Below, piece after piece: positions 1 through 12,055 of a stretch of DNA of 64,000 bases. This stretch comes from Minwuiaceae bacterium (lineage in GTDB: Bacteria; Pseudomonadota; Alphaproteobacteria; Minwuiales; Minwuiaceae). Where the stretch lies: contig JANQEE010000020.1 of NCBI GenBank assembly GCA_028278525.1, positions 124,001 to 188,000 on the forward strand. The letters are read 5' to 3'. Within the stretch, counting starts at the first letter, position 1; every line of letters starts with the position of its first letter. The notes under the pieces are model-generated. The model saw nothing but the letters and a program-made list of their open reading frames with translations, was not told the DNA's origin and ran no database searches. The position numbers and the translations under genes are program-made.

Positions 1-26
1 ACCGGCCGGGCCGCGTCCATACTTCT

Positions 27-1271
27 CTAATTCGAAGCCTGGGGAACCAAAATCCACCGCCCGGCATCGTCGCTCCGCTCGCCATCGAAGGTATTGCCCT
101 GAAGGACGAAGGCGCCGGGCCTGGCTACACCGGCATAGGTGTAGCCCTGGAAGCTGTTGCCGCGCACGATCGCATCCAGCGATCCCTGGTTCAGGATGCC
201 GATGGCCGCCGGCGCCCGATTTACGAACCGGTTGCCCTCGACCAAGAGATAGCCCTCGTCGCCCAACCGGATGGAATGCTCGTTTTCCGCGTTCGGACCC
301 TGGACGATGGTATTGCCGGAGATGATCCCGACGCCGCCGTCATTGAGGCTGATGCTGTAGCTGGTCGGGCTGTCGCCGTCGTCGAACGTCGAATTGATGA
401 CGTGGGTTTCCTGCGCCCGGCTTTGAATGTGGTTGCCGCGGTTGGTGTTGCGGAACTCGCTGTCGCGGATCACCACCCGGACGGTCTGGCCGCTGATGTA
501 AATCCCATGCGCGCAGCCGGGGCCGTCGCAGCTGCCGTTGCCGATGAACCGGGAGCGTTCGATCAGCAGCGTTCCGTTGCGGTGATTGGAGTTGCCGAGA
601 ATGCCGTTCTCGTTGTCGATAAAGTCGGTATCGCGGATCGTCAGGTCACCCGATTCCCAGCGGATGCCCGCGCCGTTGCGGGCAGGCACGGTAGCGCCGG
701 AGAGCACGACACCCTCCAGTGTCAGGTCGGCCCGGGCAACCAGAAAGCCGCGCCGGTTCGGAATTTTCTGCGTTCCGCGGATGATCGCCCGCTCGCCGGG
801 ATAGCTGCGAATTGTCAACGGATGCCGGATGAAGGCGGACTGGTTTTTGTAGACCCCGCCGCGCAGCACGACGACATCGCCGGCGAACGACGCGCCGACC
901 GCATCGCCCAGCGTACGGAATTCTTCCCCGGGCCCGACGGTCAGCGTGCGGCCCTCGCGCCGATTGCCGGCGGATTGTCCCGGGCAGGCGGCTTTAAGCT
1001 TGCCGTCGGGGCCGCGCACCACACGCCCAATGCTGCGGGTCCCCGTCGGCAGTCCTTTCCGGACCGACTTGTCCGCGACGTAGAGTTCCGCCTTCAGGGC
1101 TTTCACCTTGGCGTCCAGGTCGGCAAACCGCGGATCCGCGCTGGCGCAATCGCGGCCGTCGCCGCCCGCCGCCTGCGCGGCCAAACCGACGTTCGCCGCC
1201 ATCCAGACAAGCAGGACGAGGCAACACCGCCAAACGCCCGGAAAACCGATAATCCTGGAAATCGGGCTCAT
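27..1271 (-). CDS. Secreted right-handed parallel beta-helix protein
   Basis: This 414-residue protein starts with a basic N-terminus and a hydrophobic stretch (about residues 12-32) ending in an Ala-rich site, so it is probably exported. Residues 40-60 could form a short coiled coil. From about residue 110 there are regular strand/turn repeats of the NosD/pectate-lyase beta-helix kind, with recurring phrases such as 'IRDSEF', 'ISGNTI' and 'VEGNRF' spaced 20-25 residues apart. No catalytic residues of a defined polysaccharide lyase were recognised. It may bind or cleave a polysaccharide, but this is inference. The start at 1271 was chosen over an in-frame upstream start at 1394, because the longer form would run through the tRNA-Cys gene and would bury the signal sequence. 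Confidence 0.8.
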   Translation of the reverse strand: MSPISRIIGFPGVWRCCLVLLVWMAANVGLAAQAAGGDGRDCASADPRFADLDAKVKALKAELYVADKSVRKGLPTGTRSIGRVVRGPDGKLKAACPGQSAGNRREGRTLTVGPGEEFRTLGDAVGASFAGDVVVLRGGVYKNQSAFIRHPLTIRSYPGERAIIRGTQKIPNRRGFLVARADLTLEGVVLSGATVPARNGAGIRWESGDLTIRDTDFIDNENGILGNSNHRNGTLLIERSRFIGNGSCDGPGCAHGIYISGQTVRVVIRDSEFRNTNRGNHIQSRAQETHVINSTFDDGDSPTSYSISLNDGGVGIISGNTIVQGPNAENEHSIRLGDEGYLLVEGNRFVNRAPAAIGILNQGSLDAIVRGNSFQGYTYAGVARPGAFVLQGNTFDGERSDDAGRWILVPQASN

Positions 1272-1334
1272 ACAGCTACCACCGTGACGTGATCGCTCCG
1301 CCCTCTCGGCAAAGCCTGGCAGCCATGGCGCCAT

Positions 1335-1408
1335 TGGAGGCCTGGACCGGAATCGAACCGGTGTAAACGGATTTGCAGTCCGCTGCGTAACCACTCCGCC
1401 ACCAGGCC
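1335..1408 (-). tRNA. tRNA-Cys (GCA anticodon)
   Basis: On the minus strand the sequence folds as a 74-nt tRNA including an encoded CCA end (complement of 1335-1337). The acceptor stem pairs GGCCTGG with CCAGGCC. The anticodon loop contains CTGCAAA, giving anticodon GCA, and the T arm has GGTTCGATTCC. The gene lies 63 bp upstream of the beta-helix gene, on the same strand. Confidence 0.95.
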
Positions 1409-1582
1409 GTTTCCTTGGCTGCCGCCGGCAGGGCGGCCCTTAAATTCAGCCTAGCGGCTGTATATCGTCGCAACGGCGGCACGGTCAAGCAGAGGCGAGC
1501 CAGACAGCCCGGGAAAGCGCCGTTGTCAACGTAACCGCCGGCAACTATAAAACCCGCGGGATTCTTGCGGAAAGGCTTGCAT

Positions 1583-2245
1583 ATGACCAGCAGCGAGCAA
1601 TACGCCGTCGCACGGCGGCATATGGTGGAAAGCCAGGTAAGGCCCAACAAGGTCACCGACGAACGCGTCGCCGACGCCATGCTGTGCACACCGCGCGAGC
1701 TGTTCGTGCCGAAGCCTTATCGCGGCGTCGCCTATATGGATGAAGACATACAGATCGCCAGCGGCCGCTTTCTTATGGAACCGATGGTGTTCGCCCGCCT
1801 GCTGCAGGAGGCGGGAGTGGAGCCCGACGACACGGTCCTGGATATCGGTTGCGGCACCGGTTATTCGACGGCCGTGCTCGGTCACCTGGCGGGAACGGTC
1901 GTGGCGCTGGAACACGATCACGACCTTGCAGCCCGGGCCACGGAACTGCTTGCCGAGCTGGGTATCGACAACGCTGCCGTGGTCGAAGGACCGCTGGATA
2001 AGGGTCTGCCGGACCAAGGGCCGTTCGACATCATTCTGTTGAACGGATCCGTGGCCGATGTTCCGGATGCGCTGATCGATCAGATCGCCGAAGGCGGCAG
2101 GATGATGGCGGTCGTCGTCCGCAAAGGCGTCGGTCGGGCGACCCGCATCGACCGCATCAACGGACTGGTTTCGCGGCGCGATCTTTTCGACGCAGCAAAC
2201 CCGGCACTGCCGGGCTTCAGCCGCGAGCAGGGGTTCGTGTTCTAA
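1583..2245 (+). CDS. Protein-L-isoaspartate O-methyltransferase-like protein, tolC-linked
   Basis: This 220-residue Rossmann-fold methyltransferase resembles Pcm. The SAM-binding motif I is plain (VLDIGCGTGYSTAVLG, about residues 83-98). The usual Pcm active-site segment G-Q-T-I-S before motif I is replaced by 'ASGRFLMEP', so repair of isoaspartate is doubtful. A true Pcm lies at 22252-22896. Homologues of this divergent kind are commonly found just upstream of tolC in alphaproteobacteria, as here; their role is unknown to me. The ATG at 1583 follows a GGAAAGG ribosome-binding site. An in-frame TTG at 1565 is less likely. Confidence 0.85.
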   Translation: MTSSEQYAVARRHMVESQVRPNKVTDERVADAMLCTPRELFVPKPYRGVAYMDEDIQIASGRFLMEPMVFARLLQEAGVEPDDTVLDIGCGTGYSTAVLGHLAGTVVALEHDHDLAARATELLAELGIDNAAVVEGPLDKGLPDQGPFDIILLNGSVADVPDALIDQIAEGGRMMAVVVRKGVGRATRIDRINGLVSRRDLFDAANPALPGFSREQGFVF

Positions 2246-2413
2246 CGCCGCCCTGCGGTAAATTGAACGGGACACGCCATCGTATTAGTGTCACATTGAT
2301 CAGGATCCTAGGCGGCACCATCTAGAAGTTGCCGCAGTTGGCCAAAGTCGTTTTCGCAGCGAGTCGAGCCGACCCGCTAGCGCCAAAAAAATGCGTAGAT
2401 CTTCGAGGGGGCA

Positions 2414-3775
2414 ATGAAACTAGCGTCGCATCTGATACTCAGTGGAGTGCTGACCGTTGGAGCCGTTGGCGTCGCCGCATCGGCGGCTAATGCCGAAACG
2501 CTCCAGGAAGCGCTGACCGCTGCCTACCTTAATAATCCGGACCTTACGGGGGAACGGGCCAATCTGCGCGCTACGGATGAAGGCGTGCCACAGGCTCTGT
2601 CCGGCTGGCGGCCGACGGTGACGCTGACCGGGGAAGCGGGCCGGGAACGACTCGAATCCCGCGGCCGTTCCGAAGACCTGGATCCGATCAGCGGGTCGGC
2701 GACCGTAACCCAGCCGCTGTATCGCGGCGGACGAACCCGGGCGGAGACCGATTCGGCGGAAGCCTTGGTGGAAGCCGGCCGCGAGAACCTCAGGTCCGTC
2801 GAACAGGACACCTTTCTCGACGTCATAACCGCCTATATGGACGTCTTACGGGACGAAGCCGTGGTGCAATTGAACGGCAACAACGTCAAGGTTCTGCGGC
2901 GGGAACTGGAAGCGTCCGAAGACCGGTTCCGCGTGGGCGAGGTAACCCGAACCGACGTCGCCCAGGCGGAAGCGCGACTGGCCAGGGCAGTGTCGGACCT
3001 TGAAGCGGCGGAAGGCGAGCTGATATCAAGCCGGGCGACCTATACAAGGGTGATCGGCAACGTTCCGACGGATTTGCAGCCGCCGCCGCCTTTGCCCGAA
3101 CCGCCGGCGTCCGAGGAAACCGCCGTCGAAATCGCCTTGAACGAAAACCCTGCCATTCTTGCTGCGATGCGAACGGAAGAGTCGTCGATGCACGATATCC
3201 GAGTCGCATCCGGGCAACTGCTCCCGACGCTGAGCCTGGAAGGTCAGGCGACCCATTCGCAGGATACGGTGACGCGTGACAGCAACTCCGAGAGTTACAG
3301 CGTCGTGGGCCAGCTCTCGATCCCATTGTATCAATCGGGCGTGGTATACAGCCAGGTGAGAGAAGCCCGTCAGGTAAACAACCTCCGACGGATCCAGATC
3401 GAAGACGCCAGGCGCGCGGTCCGCGAATCGACCGTACAGGCTTGGGAAGGGTTGCAGACCGCGCGGGCGCAGATCATTTCCAACCGCGAACAGGTCCGGG
3501 CCAACCAGATAGCGCTGGAAGGCGTGATCCAGGAAGCTCAGGTCGGGTCACGAACGACGTTGGACGTGCTGGATGCGGAACAGGAACTGCTGGACGCCCA
3601 GGTCGATCTGGTTCGGACCGAGCGCAACGAATATGTCGCTGCTTTCGGGCTGCAGGCCGCGATCGGTCGTCTGAGCTTCGAAAGCCTGGGTCTTACGGTC
3701 GATCCCTACGATCCGTCGGCGAATTACTCCCGCGTGCGGAACAAATGGTTCGGCACTGACGGAGGCTTGAACTAG
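2414..3775 (+). CDS. tolC: TolC family outer-membrane efflux/secretion channel
   Basis: This 453-residue outer-membrane protein forms the exit duct for tripartite efflux pumps and type I secretion. It has a signal peptide (residues 1-27, cleavage after ANA) and the two tandem OEP repeats of long coiled-coil helices typical of the TolC family (about residues 30-230 and 240-430). Conserved phrases include 'AYLNNPDL' near the N-terminus, 'VTQPLYRGGRT' in the first half and 'LDVLDAEQELLDAQVDL' in the second. The start follows AGGGGG. No inner-membrane pump or adaptor gene is adjacent, so it probably serves several transporters encoded elsewhere. Confidence 0.95.
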   Translation: MKLASHLILSGVLTVGAVGVAASAANAETLQEALTAAYLNNPDLTGERANLRATDEGVPQALSGWRPTVTLTGEAGRERLESRGRSEDLDPISGSATVTQPLYRGGRTRAETDSAEALVEAGRENLRSVEQDTFLDVITAYMDVLRDEAVVQLNGNNVKVLRRELEASEDRFRVGEVTRTDVAQAEARLARAVSDLEAAEGELISSRATYTRVIGNVPTDLQPPPPLPEPPASEETAVEIALNENPAILAAMRTEESSMHDIRVASGQLLPTLSLEGQATHSQDTVTRDSNSESYSVVGQLSIPLYQSGVVYSQVREARQVNNLRRIQIEDARRAVRESTVQAWEGLQTARAQIISNREQVRANQIALEGVIQEAQVGSRTTLDVLDAEQELLDAQVDLVRTERNEYVAAFGLQAAIGRLSFESLGLTVDPYDPSANYSRVRNKWFGTDGGLN

Positions 3776-3917
3776 ACAAAGTCCGGTTTTTGAAGGTATT
3801 TGCGGTTTCAGTAACCTTTACTGTTCATTAATGGACGCGCTGGCATTTTGAACCGCGCTGCCGTACCGTCTTAAGCTTGCAGTCGACGGCGCGTGCCAAC
3901 GCGACGAGGTTCCCTCC

Positions 3918-4529
3918 ATGAGTGACGCGATGAGCGACGCATCGGAAGAAGAAGAAGGCCAGGGCGACCAACAAGAGCCGACCATGGAGGAGATTCTTGC
4001 GTCGATCAGGCGCATTATCTCCGAAGACGGAGAACCGGCGGACGAAGAGGACGCCGAGCCGGCCGAGACCACCGACCAAGCAGAGCCTGAACCGGAACCC
4101 GAGCCGGAGCCGGAGCCTGCACCCGAAGAAGAAGACATTTTGGAATTGACAGACGTAGTGGACGAAGAGCCCGCCGAGGACGAAGAAATTGCCGTCGTCG
4201 ACGAGGTCGAGCCGGAACCCGAACCTGAGCCCATCCCGGAGCCGGAGCCGCTGGCCGCCGCCGAGACCTACACGACCGAAGGCCTGGTATCGCCGACAAC
4301 GGCGGATGCGACGACCGGGGCCTTTGCCGGCATGACCTCCGCCCTACACGAAACCCGCGGCCTGCCCCTCGGCAACAACCAGACCCTGGAAGGCATCGTA
4401 AAGGAGCTGCTGCGGCCGATGCTGAAAGATTGGCTTGACGAGAACCTGGCGCCGATGGTGCAGCGGATCGTAGAGCGGGAAGTCGCGAAATTAGCCGGCC
4501 GGGCCGAGGAAGACGATACCAACGGCTGA
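3918..4529 (+). CDS. popZ: PopZ-like polar organising protein (DUF2497)
   Basis: This 203-residue acidic protein has the three-part layout of PopZ. A short conserved N-terminal helix comes first ('TMEEILASIRRIISEDGEP', about residues 24-42). A long Pro/Glu-rich disordered linker with repeated EPEP units follows (about 45-118). The C-terminal helical assembly region comes last ('TLEGIVKELLRPMLKDWLDE' and following, about 154-197). In Caulobacter PopZ condenses at the cell pole and anchors the centromere-ParB complex; the same job is inferred here. The gene precedes valS, the usual alphaproteobacterial order. Confidence 0.9.
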   Translation: MSDAMSDASEEEEGQGDQQEPTMEEILASIRRIISEDGEPADEEDAEPAETTDQAEPEPEPEPEPEPAPEEEDILELTDVVDEEPAEDEEIAVVDEVEPEPEPEPIPEPEPLAAAETYTTEGLVSPTTADATTGAFAGMTSALHETRGLPLGNNQTLEGIVKELLRPMLKDWLDENLAPMVQRIVEREVAKLAGRAEEDDTNG

Positions 4530-4619
4530 CCTGTCTTCGCTTGATCCGTAAAGCCTAGTCCGGCACACTCCGGCGCCTTGAAATACCCCTCAACGACGAC
4601 AGACCAGGAAGGTTCAGCA

Positions 4620-7271
<2,652 letters not shown>

Positions 7272-7279
7272 CTGTCTGT

Positions 7280-7309
7280 CGGTCCCCGGAACGGAATCCG
7301 TTGGGACCG
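7280..7309 (+). terminator. Hairpin after valS, possible terminator
   Basis: CGGTCCC (7280-7286) pairs with GGGACCG (7303-7309), and an inner AACGGA/TCCGTT stem stacks on it. It starts 8 bases after the valS stop. No T-run follows, so intrinsic termination is uncertain. Confidence 0.45.
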
Positions 7310-7410
7310 CCATGCTCCATCGTTATTGGCGGTTGCATGCGCCGCGGTTAGGCCAATAATCGTGCCTAAATCAGGTACACGAAACTTACGATTTCCGGAG
7401 GACATCCGCG

Positions 7411-9135
7411 ATGGACGTCAAGACGTTCGACAAGGCCAAGTTGCCCAGCCGTCATGTGACCGAGGGCTACGAAAGAGCGCCGCACCGCTCCTACTACTAC
7501 GCCATGGGGATGACCGAAGAGGAAATCCATCAGCCGCTGGTCGGCGTGGTCACCACCTGGAACGAGGGCGCGCCTTGCAACATCGCGCTGATGCGCCAGT
7601 CGCAATCGGCCAAAAAGGGCGTGTCGGAAGCGGGCGGCACGCCGCGCGAGTTCTGCACCATCACCGTCACCGACGGCATTGCCATGGGTCATCAGGGCAT
7701 GAAATCGTCGCTGGTCAGCCGCGAAGTTATCGCGGACTCGACCGAGTTGACGGTGCGCGGCCATTGCTACGATGCGCTGGTCGGCCTGGCCGGCTGCGAC
7801 AAATCGCTGCCCGGCCTGATGATGGCGATGGCGCGGCTGAACGTGCCGTCCGTGTTCATGTATGGCGGGTCGATCCTGCCGGGCAAATTCAAGGGCCAGG
7901 ACGTGACCGTGGTCGACGTGTTCGAGGGCGTCGGCCAAGTCTCCGCCGGCAACATGAGCGAGGAAGAGCTGCACGAACTGGAATGCGTGGCCTGTCCGAG
8001 CGCCGGGTCCTGCGGCGGGCAGTTCACCGCCAACACAATGGCGACGGTGTCGGAGGCGATCGGCCTGGCCCTGCCGGGATCCGCCGGCGCGCCGGCGCCT
8101 TACGAAAGCCGCGATGCCTATGCCGAGGCGTCCGGCAAGCAGGTCATGGACCTGATCGCGCGGAATCTGCGGCCGCGCGACATCATCACCAAAGAGTCGT
8201 TGCACAACGCGGCGGTCGTGGTTGCCGCCTCCGGCGGGTCGACCAATGCCGGACTTCATCTGCCGGCGCTCGCCCACGAATGCGGCATCGATTTCGACCT
8301 GCACGACGTCTGCGAGGTCTTCAAGAAGACCCCCTACATTGCCGACCTCAAGCCGGGCGGCCGCTATGTCGCCATGGACATGTACGAGATCGGCGGCATC
8401 GGCGTGTTGATGAAGACGCTGCTGGACGGCAGTTACCTGAACGGCGACTGCATCACGGTGACCGGCAAGACCATCGCCGAAAACCTTAAAGACGTCGTGT
8501 TCCCGGAAGATCAGGACGTGATCCGGCCGCTCTCCAACCCGCTGTCGCCGACCGGCGGCGTGGTCGGCCTGCGCGGCAGCCTGGCGCCGGAAGGGGCCAT
8601 CGTCAAAGTCGCCGGCATGGAGCGCGTGCAGTTCTCCGGTCCGGCCCGCTGCTTCGACAGCGAGGAGGAGGCGTTCGCCGCTGTGCAAATGCGCGAATAC
8701 AAGGACGGCGAAGTGCTGGTCATCCGCTACGAAGGTCCGAAAGGCGGCCCCGGCATGCGCGAGATGCTGGCGACCACCGCCGCGCTTTACGGACAGGGCG
8801 CCGGCGAGAAGGTCGCGCTGATCACCGACGGCCGGTTCTCCGGCGCGACGCGCGGCTTCTGCATCGGCCATGTCGGGCCGGAAGCCGCGGTCGGCGGACC
8901 GATCGGGCTGCTTAAGGACGGTGACATGATCCATATCGATGCCGATAAGGGCACGCTGGACGTGGAGTTGTCCGAGGCCGAATTGGCGGAGCGGCGCAAG
9001 GCTTGGCAACCGCGCAAGACCGACTACAATTCCGGCACGATCTGGAAGTATGCCCAGACCGTCGGGCCGGCGGAAAAGGGCGCGGTGACGCACCCGGGCG
9101 GCGGGGCGGAGACCCACTGCTACGCCGATATCTGA
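7411..9135 (+). CDS. ilvD: Dihydroxy-acid dehydratase
   Basis: This 574-residue iron-sulfur dehydratase converts 2,3-dihydroxy-isovalerate and 2,3-dihydroxy-3-methylvalerate to the 2-keto acids of branched-chain amino acid synthesis. Cluster-ligand cysteines appear in 'GCDKSLPG' (Cys about 129) and 'CPSAGSCGG' (Cys about 195 and 201). The family signature '[18 protein letters not shown]' is near residue 90 and '[15 protein letters not shown]' near residue 475. The short length and Cys arrangement fit the [2Fe-2S] branch of the family. The start follows GGAGGA. The gene stands apart from other ilv genes. Confidence 0.95.
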   Translation: MDVKTFDKAKLPSRHVTEGYERAPHRSYYYAMGMTEEEIHQPLVGVVTTWNEGAPCNIALMRQSQSAKKGVSEAGGTPREFCTITVTDGIAMGHQGMKSSLVSREVIADSTELTVRGHCYDALVGLAGCDKSLPGLMMAMARLNVPSVFMYGGSILPGKFKGQDVTVVDVFEGVGQVSAGNMSEEELHELECVACPSAGSCGGQFTANTMATVSEAIGLALPGSAGAPAPYESRDAYAEASGKQVMDLIARNLRPRDIITKESLHNAAVVVAASGGSTNAGLHLPALAHECGIDFDLHDVCEVFKKTPYIADLKPGGRYVAMDMYEIGGIGVLMKTLLDGSYLNGDCITVTGKTIAENLKDVVFPEDQDVIRPLSNPLSPTGGVVGLRGSLAPEGAIVKVAGMERVQFSGPARCFDSEEEAFAAVQMREYKDGEVLVIRYEGPKGGPGMREMLATTAALYGQGAGEKVALITDGRFSGATRGFCIGHVGPEAAVGGPIGLLKDGDMIHIDADKGTLDVELSEAELAERRKAWQPRKTDYNSGTIWKYAQTVGPAEKGAVTHPGGGAETHCYADI

Positions 9136-9171
9136 ACCGTTGTCGCATCACCCGGTCTTAGGAGAAGTCTG

Positions 9172-10665
9172 ATGGCACGGATCGCCCATGCGGGGTTCCT
9201 GCACGAAACCAATACGTTCGCGCCGATCAAGGCGGAATGGGACGATTTCCTGCGGACGGAGTCGTTTCCCGGGCTGACCCAGGGCGACGCGATCCTGGAT
9301 ATCTTCCCGCCGATCAACATCGGCACCGGCGGTTTCATCAAACAGGCACGGGCGCTTGGGCATGAGCTGGCGCCGATCGCCTGGTCCGGCGCGGTCCCTT
9401 CGGCGCATGTCACCGAGGACGCGTTCGAGCGGATGTGGGAGATCGTCGCCAAGGGGCTTGAAGACCTGAAGCCTTTCGATGCCGTCTACCTGGACCTGCA
9501 TGGCGCGATGGTGACGGAGCATCTGGAGGACGGTGAGGGCGAGTTCATCCGCCGGACGCGCGCCGCCATCGGCCCCGATATGCCGCTGGTGGTCAGCCTG
9601 GACCTGCATTCCAACACGACCGATCTGATGGTGCAGGATTGCGACGGGCTGGTTGCCTATCGGACCTATCCGCATCTGGACATGGCCGACACCGGTGAGC
9701 GCTCGGCGCGTTTTCTCGACGGCCTGTTGCGGGGCGACCAACGGCCCGCGAAGGCGCGGCGCTCGGTCCCGTTCCTGATGCCGCTGACCGGCCAGTGCAC
9801 CATGGTCGAACCGACCAAGGGCGTATACGACAAACTGGCCGAAATCGAGCAGGATGATGGCGTGCGGCTGATGTCCTACACGCCCGGCTTCCCGCCGGCG
9901 GATATCTGGGATTGCGGCCCGGTGGTGATCGCCTACGGCGACACCCAGCAGGATGCCGACCGCGCTGCCGACCAGCTCTACGACTACATCATGGAACGGG
10001 AAAAACAGTTCGCCGTGCCGATGCTGAGCCCGGACGACGCCGTGTCCAAAGCCATAGCGTCGAATAGCCATAAGCCCATGGTGCTGGCCGACGTGCAGGA
10101 CAATTGCGGCGCCGGCGCCACATCTGACACCACCGGATTGCTGGCCGCGCTGGTTCGCCAGAACGCCGATCAGGCCGTACTCGGCGTGTTGGTGGATCCG
10201 GAAGCGGCGGCCGCCGCGCACGAAGCGGGCGTCGGCGCCGAGATCGAGCTTTCCGTCGGCGGCAAGCTGTTCACGGAAGGCGACCCGCCGTTCCGTGGCC
10301 GCTTTACGGTGACCAGCCTGTCGGATGGTAAGTTCTTGTGCACCGGCCCGTTCTACAAGGGCGTCAATGCCAACCTCGGGCCGAGCGCGCTGCTCACCAT
10401 CGGCGGCGTATCCGTCCTGGTGTCGACCAACCGGATGCAGGCGGCCGACAAAGAGATCTTCCGGCACGTTGGGGTCGAGCCCGACCAGCAGAAGATCGTC
10501 GGCCTGAAGAGCGCGGTGCATTTCCGCGGCGACTTCACCGATATTGCGGAAGAGATTCTGGTGGTCCTGGCGCCCGGCGCCTTCAACGACCGGCCGGAAA
10601 CGATGCCGTACGAAAACCTGCGGCCGGGTATCAGGCTCTGCCCCGAAGGACCTGTCCGCCAATAA
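9172..10665 (+). CDS. M81 family metallopeptidase (MlrC-like)
   Basis: This 497-residue protein belongs to the MlrC/microcystinase C family of zinc peptidases. The N-terminal domain begins 'ARIAHAGFLHETNTFAP'. Putative metal-ligand motifs are DLHGAM (about 108), DLHSNT (about 144) and 'YPHLDMADTGER' (about 165-176). The C-terminal MlrC domain follows from about residue 295. MlrC breaks linearised microcystin, but most family members are in organisms that do not meet that toxin, so the natural substrate is unknown. It begins 36 bp after ilvD with AGGAGAAG and may be cotranscribed with it. Confidence 0.88.
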   Translation: MARIAHAGFLHETNTFAPIKAEWDDFLRTESFPGLTQGDAILDIFPPINIGTGGFIKQARALGHELAPIAWSGAVPSAHVTEDAFERMWEIVAKGLEDLKPFDAVYLDLHGAMVTEHLEDGEGEFIRRTRAAIGPDMPLVVSLDLHSNTTDLMVQDCDGLVAYRTYPHLDMADTGERSARFLDGLLRGDQRPAKARRSVPFLMPLTGQCTMVEPTKGVYDKLAEIEQDDGVRLMSYTPGFPPADIWDCGPVVIAYGDTQQDADRAADQLYDYIMEREKQFAVPMLSPDDAVSKAIASNSHKPMVLADVQDNCGAGATSDTTGLLAALVRQNADQAVLGVLVDPEAAAAAHEAGVGAEIELSVGGKLFTEGDPPFRGRFTVTSLSDGKFLCTGPFYKGVNANLGPSALLTIGGVSVLVSTNRMQAADKEIFRHVGVEPDQQKIVGLKSAVHFRGDFTDIAEEILVVLAPGAFNDRPETMPYENLRPGIRLCPEGPVRQ

Positions 10666-10676
10666 AGGTCGGCGGA

Positions 10677-11447
10677 TTACTCGCTTAATTCACACCAGAC
10701 CGGGGTGTGGTCGGAGGCTTTTTCCTTACCCCGGGGCCCGCGGTCGATGCCGCTTGCCACCAGCCGGTCGGCCGCCTGCGGCGACAGCAGGATATGGTCG
10801 ATCAGCAGGCCGTGGTCCTTCTGCCAGGCGCCGCGCTGATAATCCCAGTAGCTGTAGGCATGCGGCTGGGTGTTGTAGGCGCGAAATGCGTCCGTCAGTC
10901 CGAGGTTCAGCATGGTGCGGAGCCGCGCCCGGCTCTCCGGCTGGGTCAACGCGTCGTCGGCGAAGGCGGCGGCGTCGAACACATCGTCATCGGTCGGGAT
11001 GACGTTGTAGTCGCCGCCCATCACGAAGCATTCCTCTTGGCCGAGCAGCTCTTCGGCGCGGTCGATCAGCCGATCCATCCAGGCCAGTTTGTAGGGAAAC
11101 TTCTCGGTGTCGATGGGATTACCGTTAGGCAGGTAGAGCCCGCAGCATCGGATGCCGGCAATGACAGCCTCGATATAGCGCGCCTGCTCGTCGGTATCGT
11201 CGCCGGCCAAGCCGGTACTGACCTCGTCGATCGGCAGCTTGGAGAGGATGGCGACGCCGTTGTAGCTCTTCTGGCCGTGTACCGCGATGTTATAGCCGAG
11301 CTCTTCGATCTCCATGGCTGGGAACGCATCGTCCTGGCACTTCAGTTCCTGAAGCATCACCACATCGGGCGCGGCGTCCTTCAGCCATTCGACGACGCGC
11401 GGCAGGCGCGCCTTGATCGAGTTGACATTCCAAATAGCGATACGCAT
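10677..11447 (-). CDS. xth: Exodeoxyribonuclease III
   Basis: This 256-residue AP endonuclease/3'-5' exonuclease acts in base-excision repair. It shows the full set of family motifs: 'NVNSIKARL' at the N-terminus, 'QELKCQD' (metal-binding Glu), 'GGDYNVIP' (catalytic Asp/Asn) and 'SDHTPVWCEL' (catalytic Asp-His) near the end. It is convergent with the M81 gene (11 bp between stops) and lies 74 bp upstream of the erpA stop, on the same strand and downstream of it. Confidence 0.96.
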   Translation of the reverse strand: MRIAIWNVNSIKARLPRVVEWLKDAAPDVVMLQELKCQDDAFPAMEIEELGYNIAVHGQKSYNGVAILSKLPIDEVSTGLAGDDTDEQARYIEAVIAGIRCCGLYLPNGNPIDTEKFPYKLAWMDRLIDRAEELLGQEECFVMGGDYNVIPTDDDVFDAAAFADDALTQPESRARLRTMLNLGLTDAFRAYNTQPHAYSYWDYQRGAWQKDHGLLIDHILLSPQAADRLVASGIDRGPRGKEKASDHTPVWCELSE

Positions 11448-11521
11448 CGGGCCCCACCGCAGACTTCAGATAAGTGGGCAGAGCTTAGCCCGGACCCGTC
11501 GGGCAGGGGAAGGTTTTGCCG

Positions 11522-11884
11522 TCAGACGGCGAAGGACGTGCCGCAGCCGCAGGACGATGTGGCGTTCGGATTGCGGATCTGAAAGGCCGCGCCGATCAGT
11601 TCGTCCACATAGTCGATTTCGGAACCGGCCAGGTACATCAGCGAAAGGCCGTCGATCAGCACGGTCACGCCGTCCCGCTCGATCACCAGATCGTCGTCGG
11701 TCTGATTTTCATCCAGGGAAAAGCCGTACTGGAACCCCGAACAACCGCCGCCCGAAACCGTGACGCGCAGCTTCAACCCGGGATTTCCTTCATCCTGGAT
11801 GATTTCGGCGATTCGCTTCGCCGCGCTGGCCGAGACGGTAATCGGCACAGCCTCCGTGCTTCCGGCTTCCATAACAGAACTCAT
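11522..11884 (-). CDS. erpA: Iron-sulfur cluster insertion protein ErpA
   Basis: This 120-residue A-type carrier delivers Fe-S clusters to apoproteins. The three cluster cysteines are present: one in 'GGGCSGFQY' and two in the C-terminal 'SSCGCGTSF'. The ATG at 11884 was chosen. A GTG at 11893 and an ATG at 11872 are in the same frame, and the region before 'VPITVSASAAKRI' is not conserved, so the true start is open. It is transcribed away from argS. In many alphaproteobacteria a dGTPase gene lies between erpA and argS; here there are only 171 bp and no such gene. Confidence 0.93.
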   Translation of the reverse strand: MSSVMEAGSTEAVPITVSASAAKRIAEIIQDEGNPGLKLRVTVSGGGCSGFQYGFSLDENQTDDDLVIERDGVTVLIDGLSLMYLAGSEIDYVDELIGAAFQIRNPNATSSCGCGTSFAV

Positions 11885-12055
11885 AATTCCCACAACCCGG
11901 CCTGAGCCTTAAGTTTTGGCTAAGAATTGACCAATTATACCATGTAGAGGCTAGGCTTGGATTGTCAATTTTCGGTAACGCCGCAAGACCGTCGTTGATC
12001 CGCCCGGCCGCCGAGAGTAGTTTCCCGGCCAATCAAATCAACATGTTGGACTGCG

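Noticed and set aside
276-1292. Long plus-strand frame opposite the beta-helix gene
   Set aside because: Low-complexity Ala/Val-rich product with no motifs, whereas the minus-strand frame has a signal peptide and beta-helix repeats.
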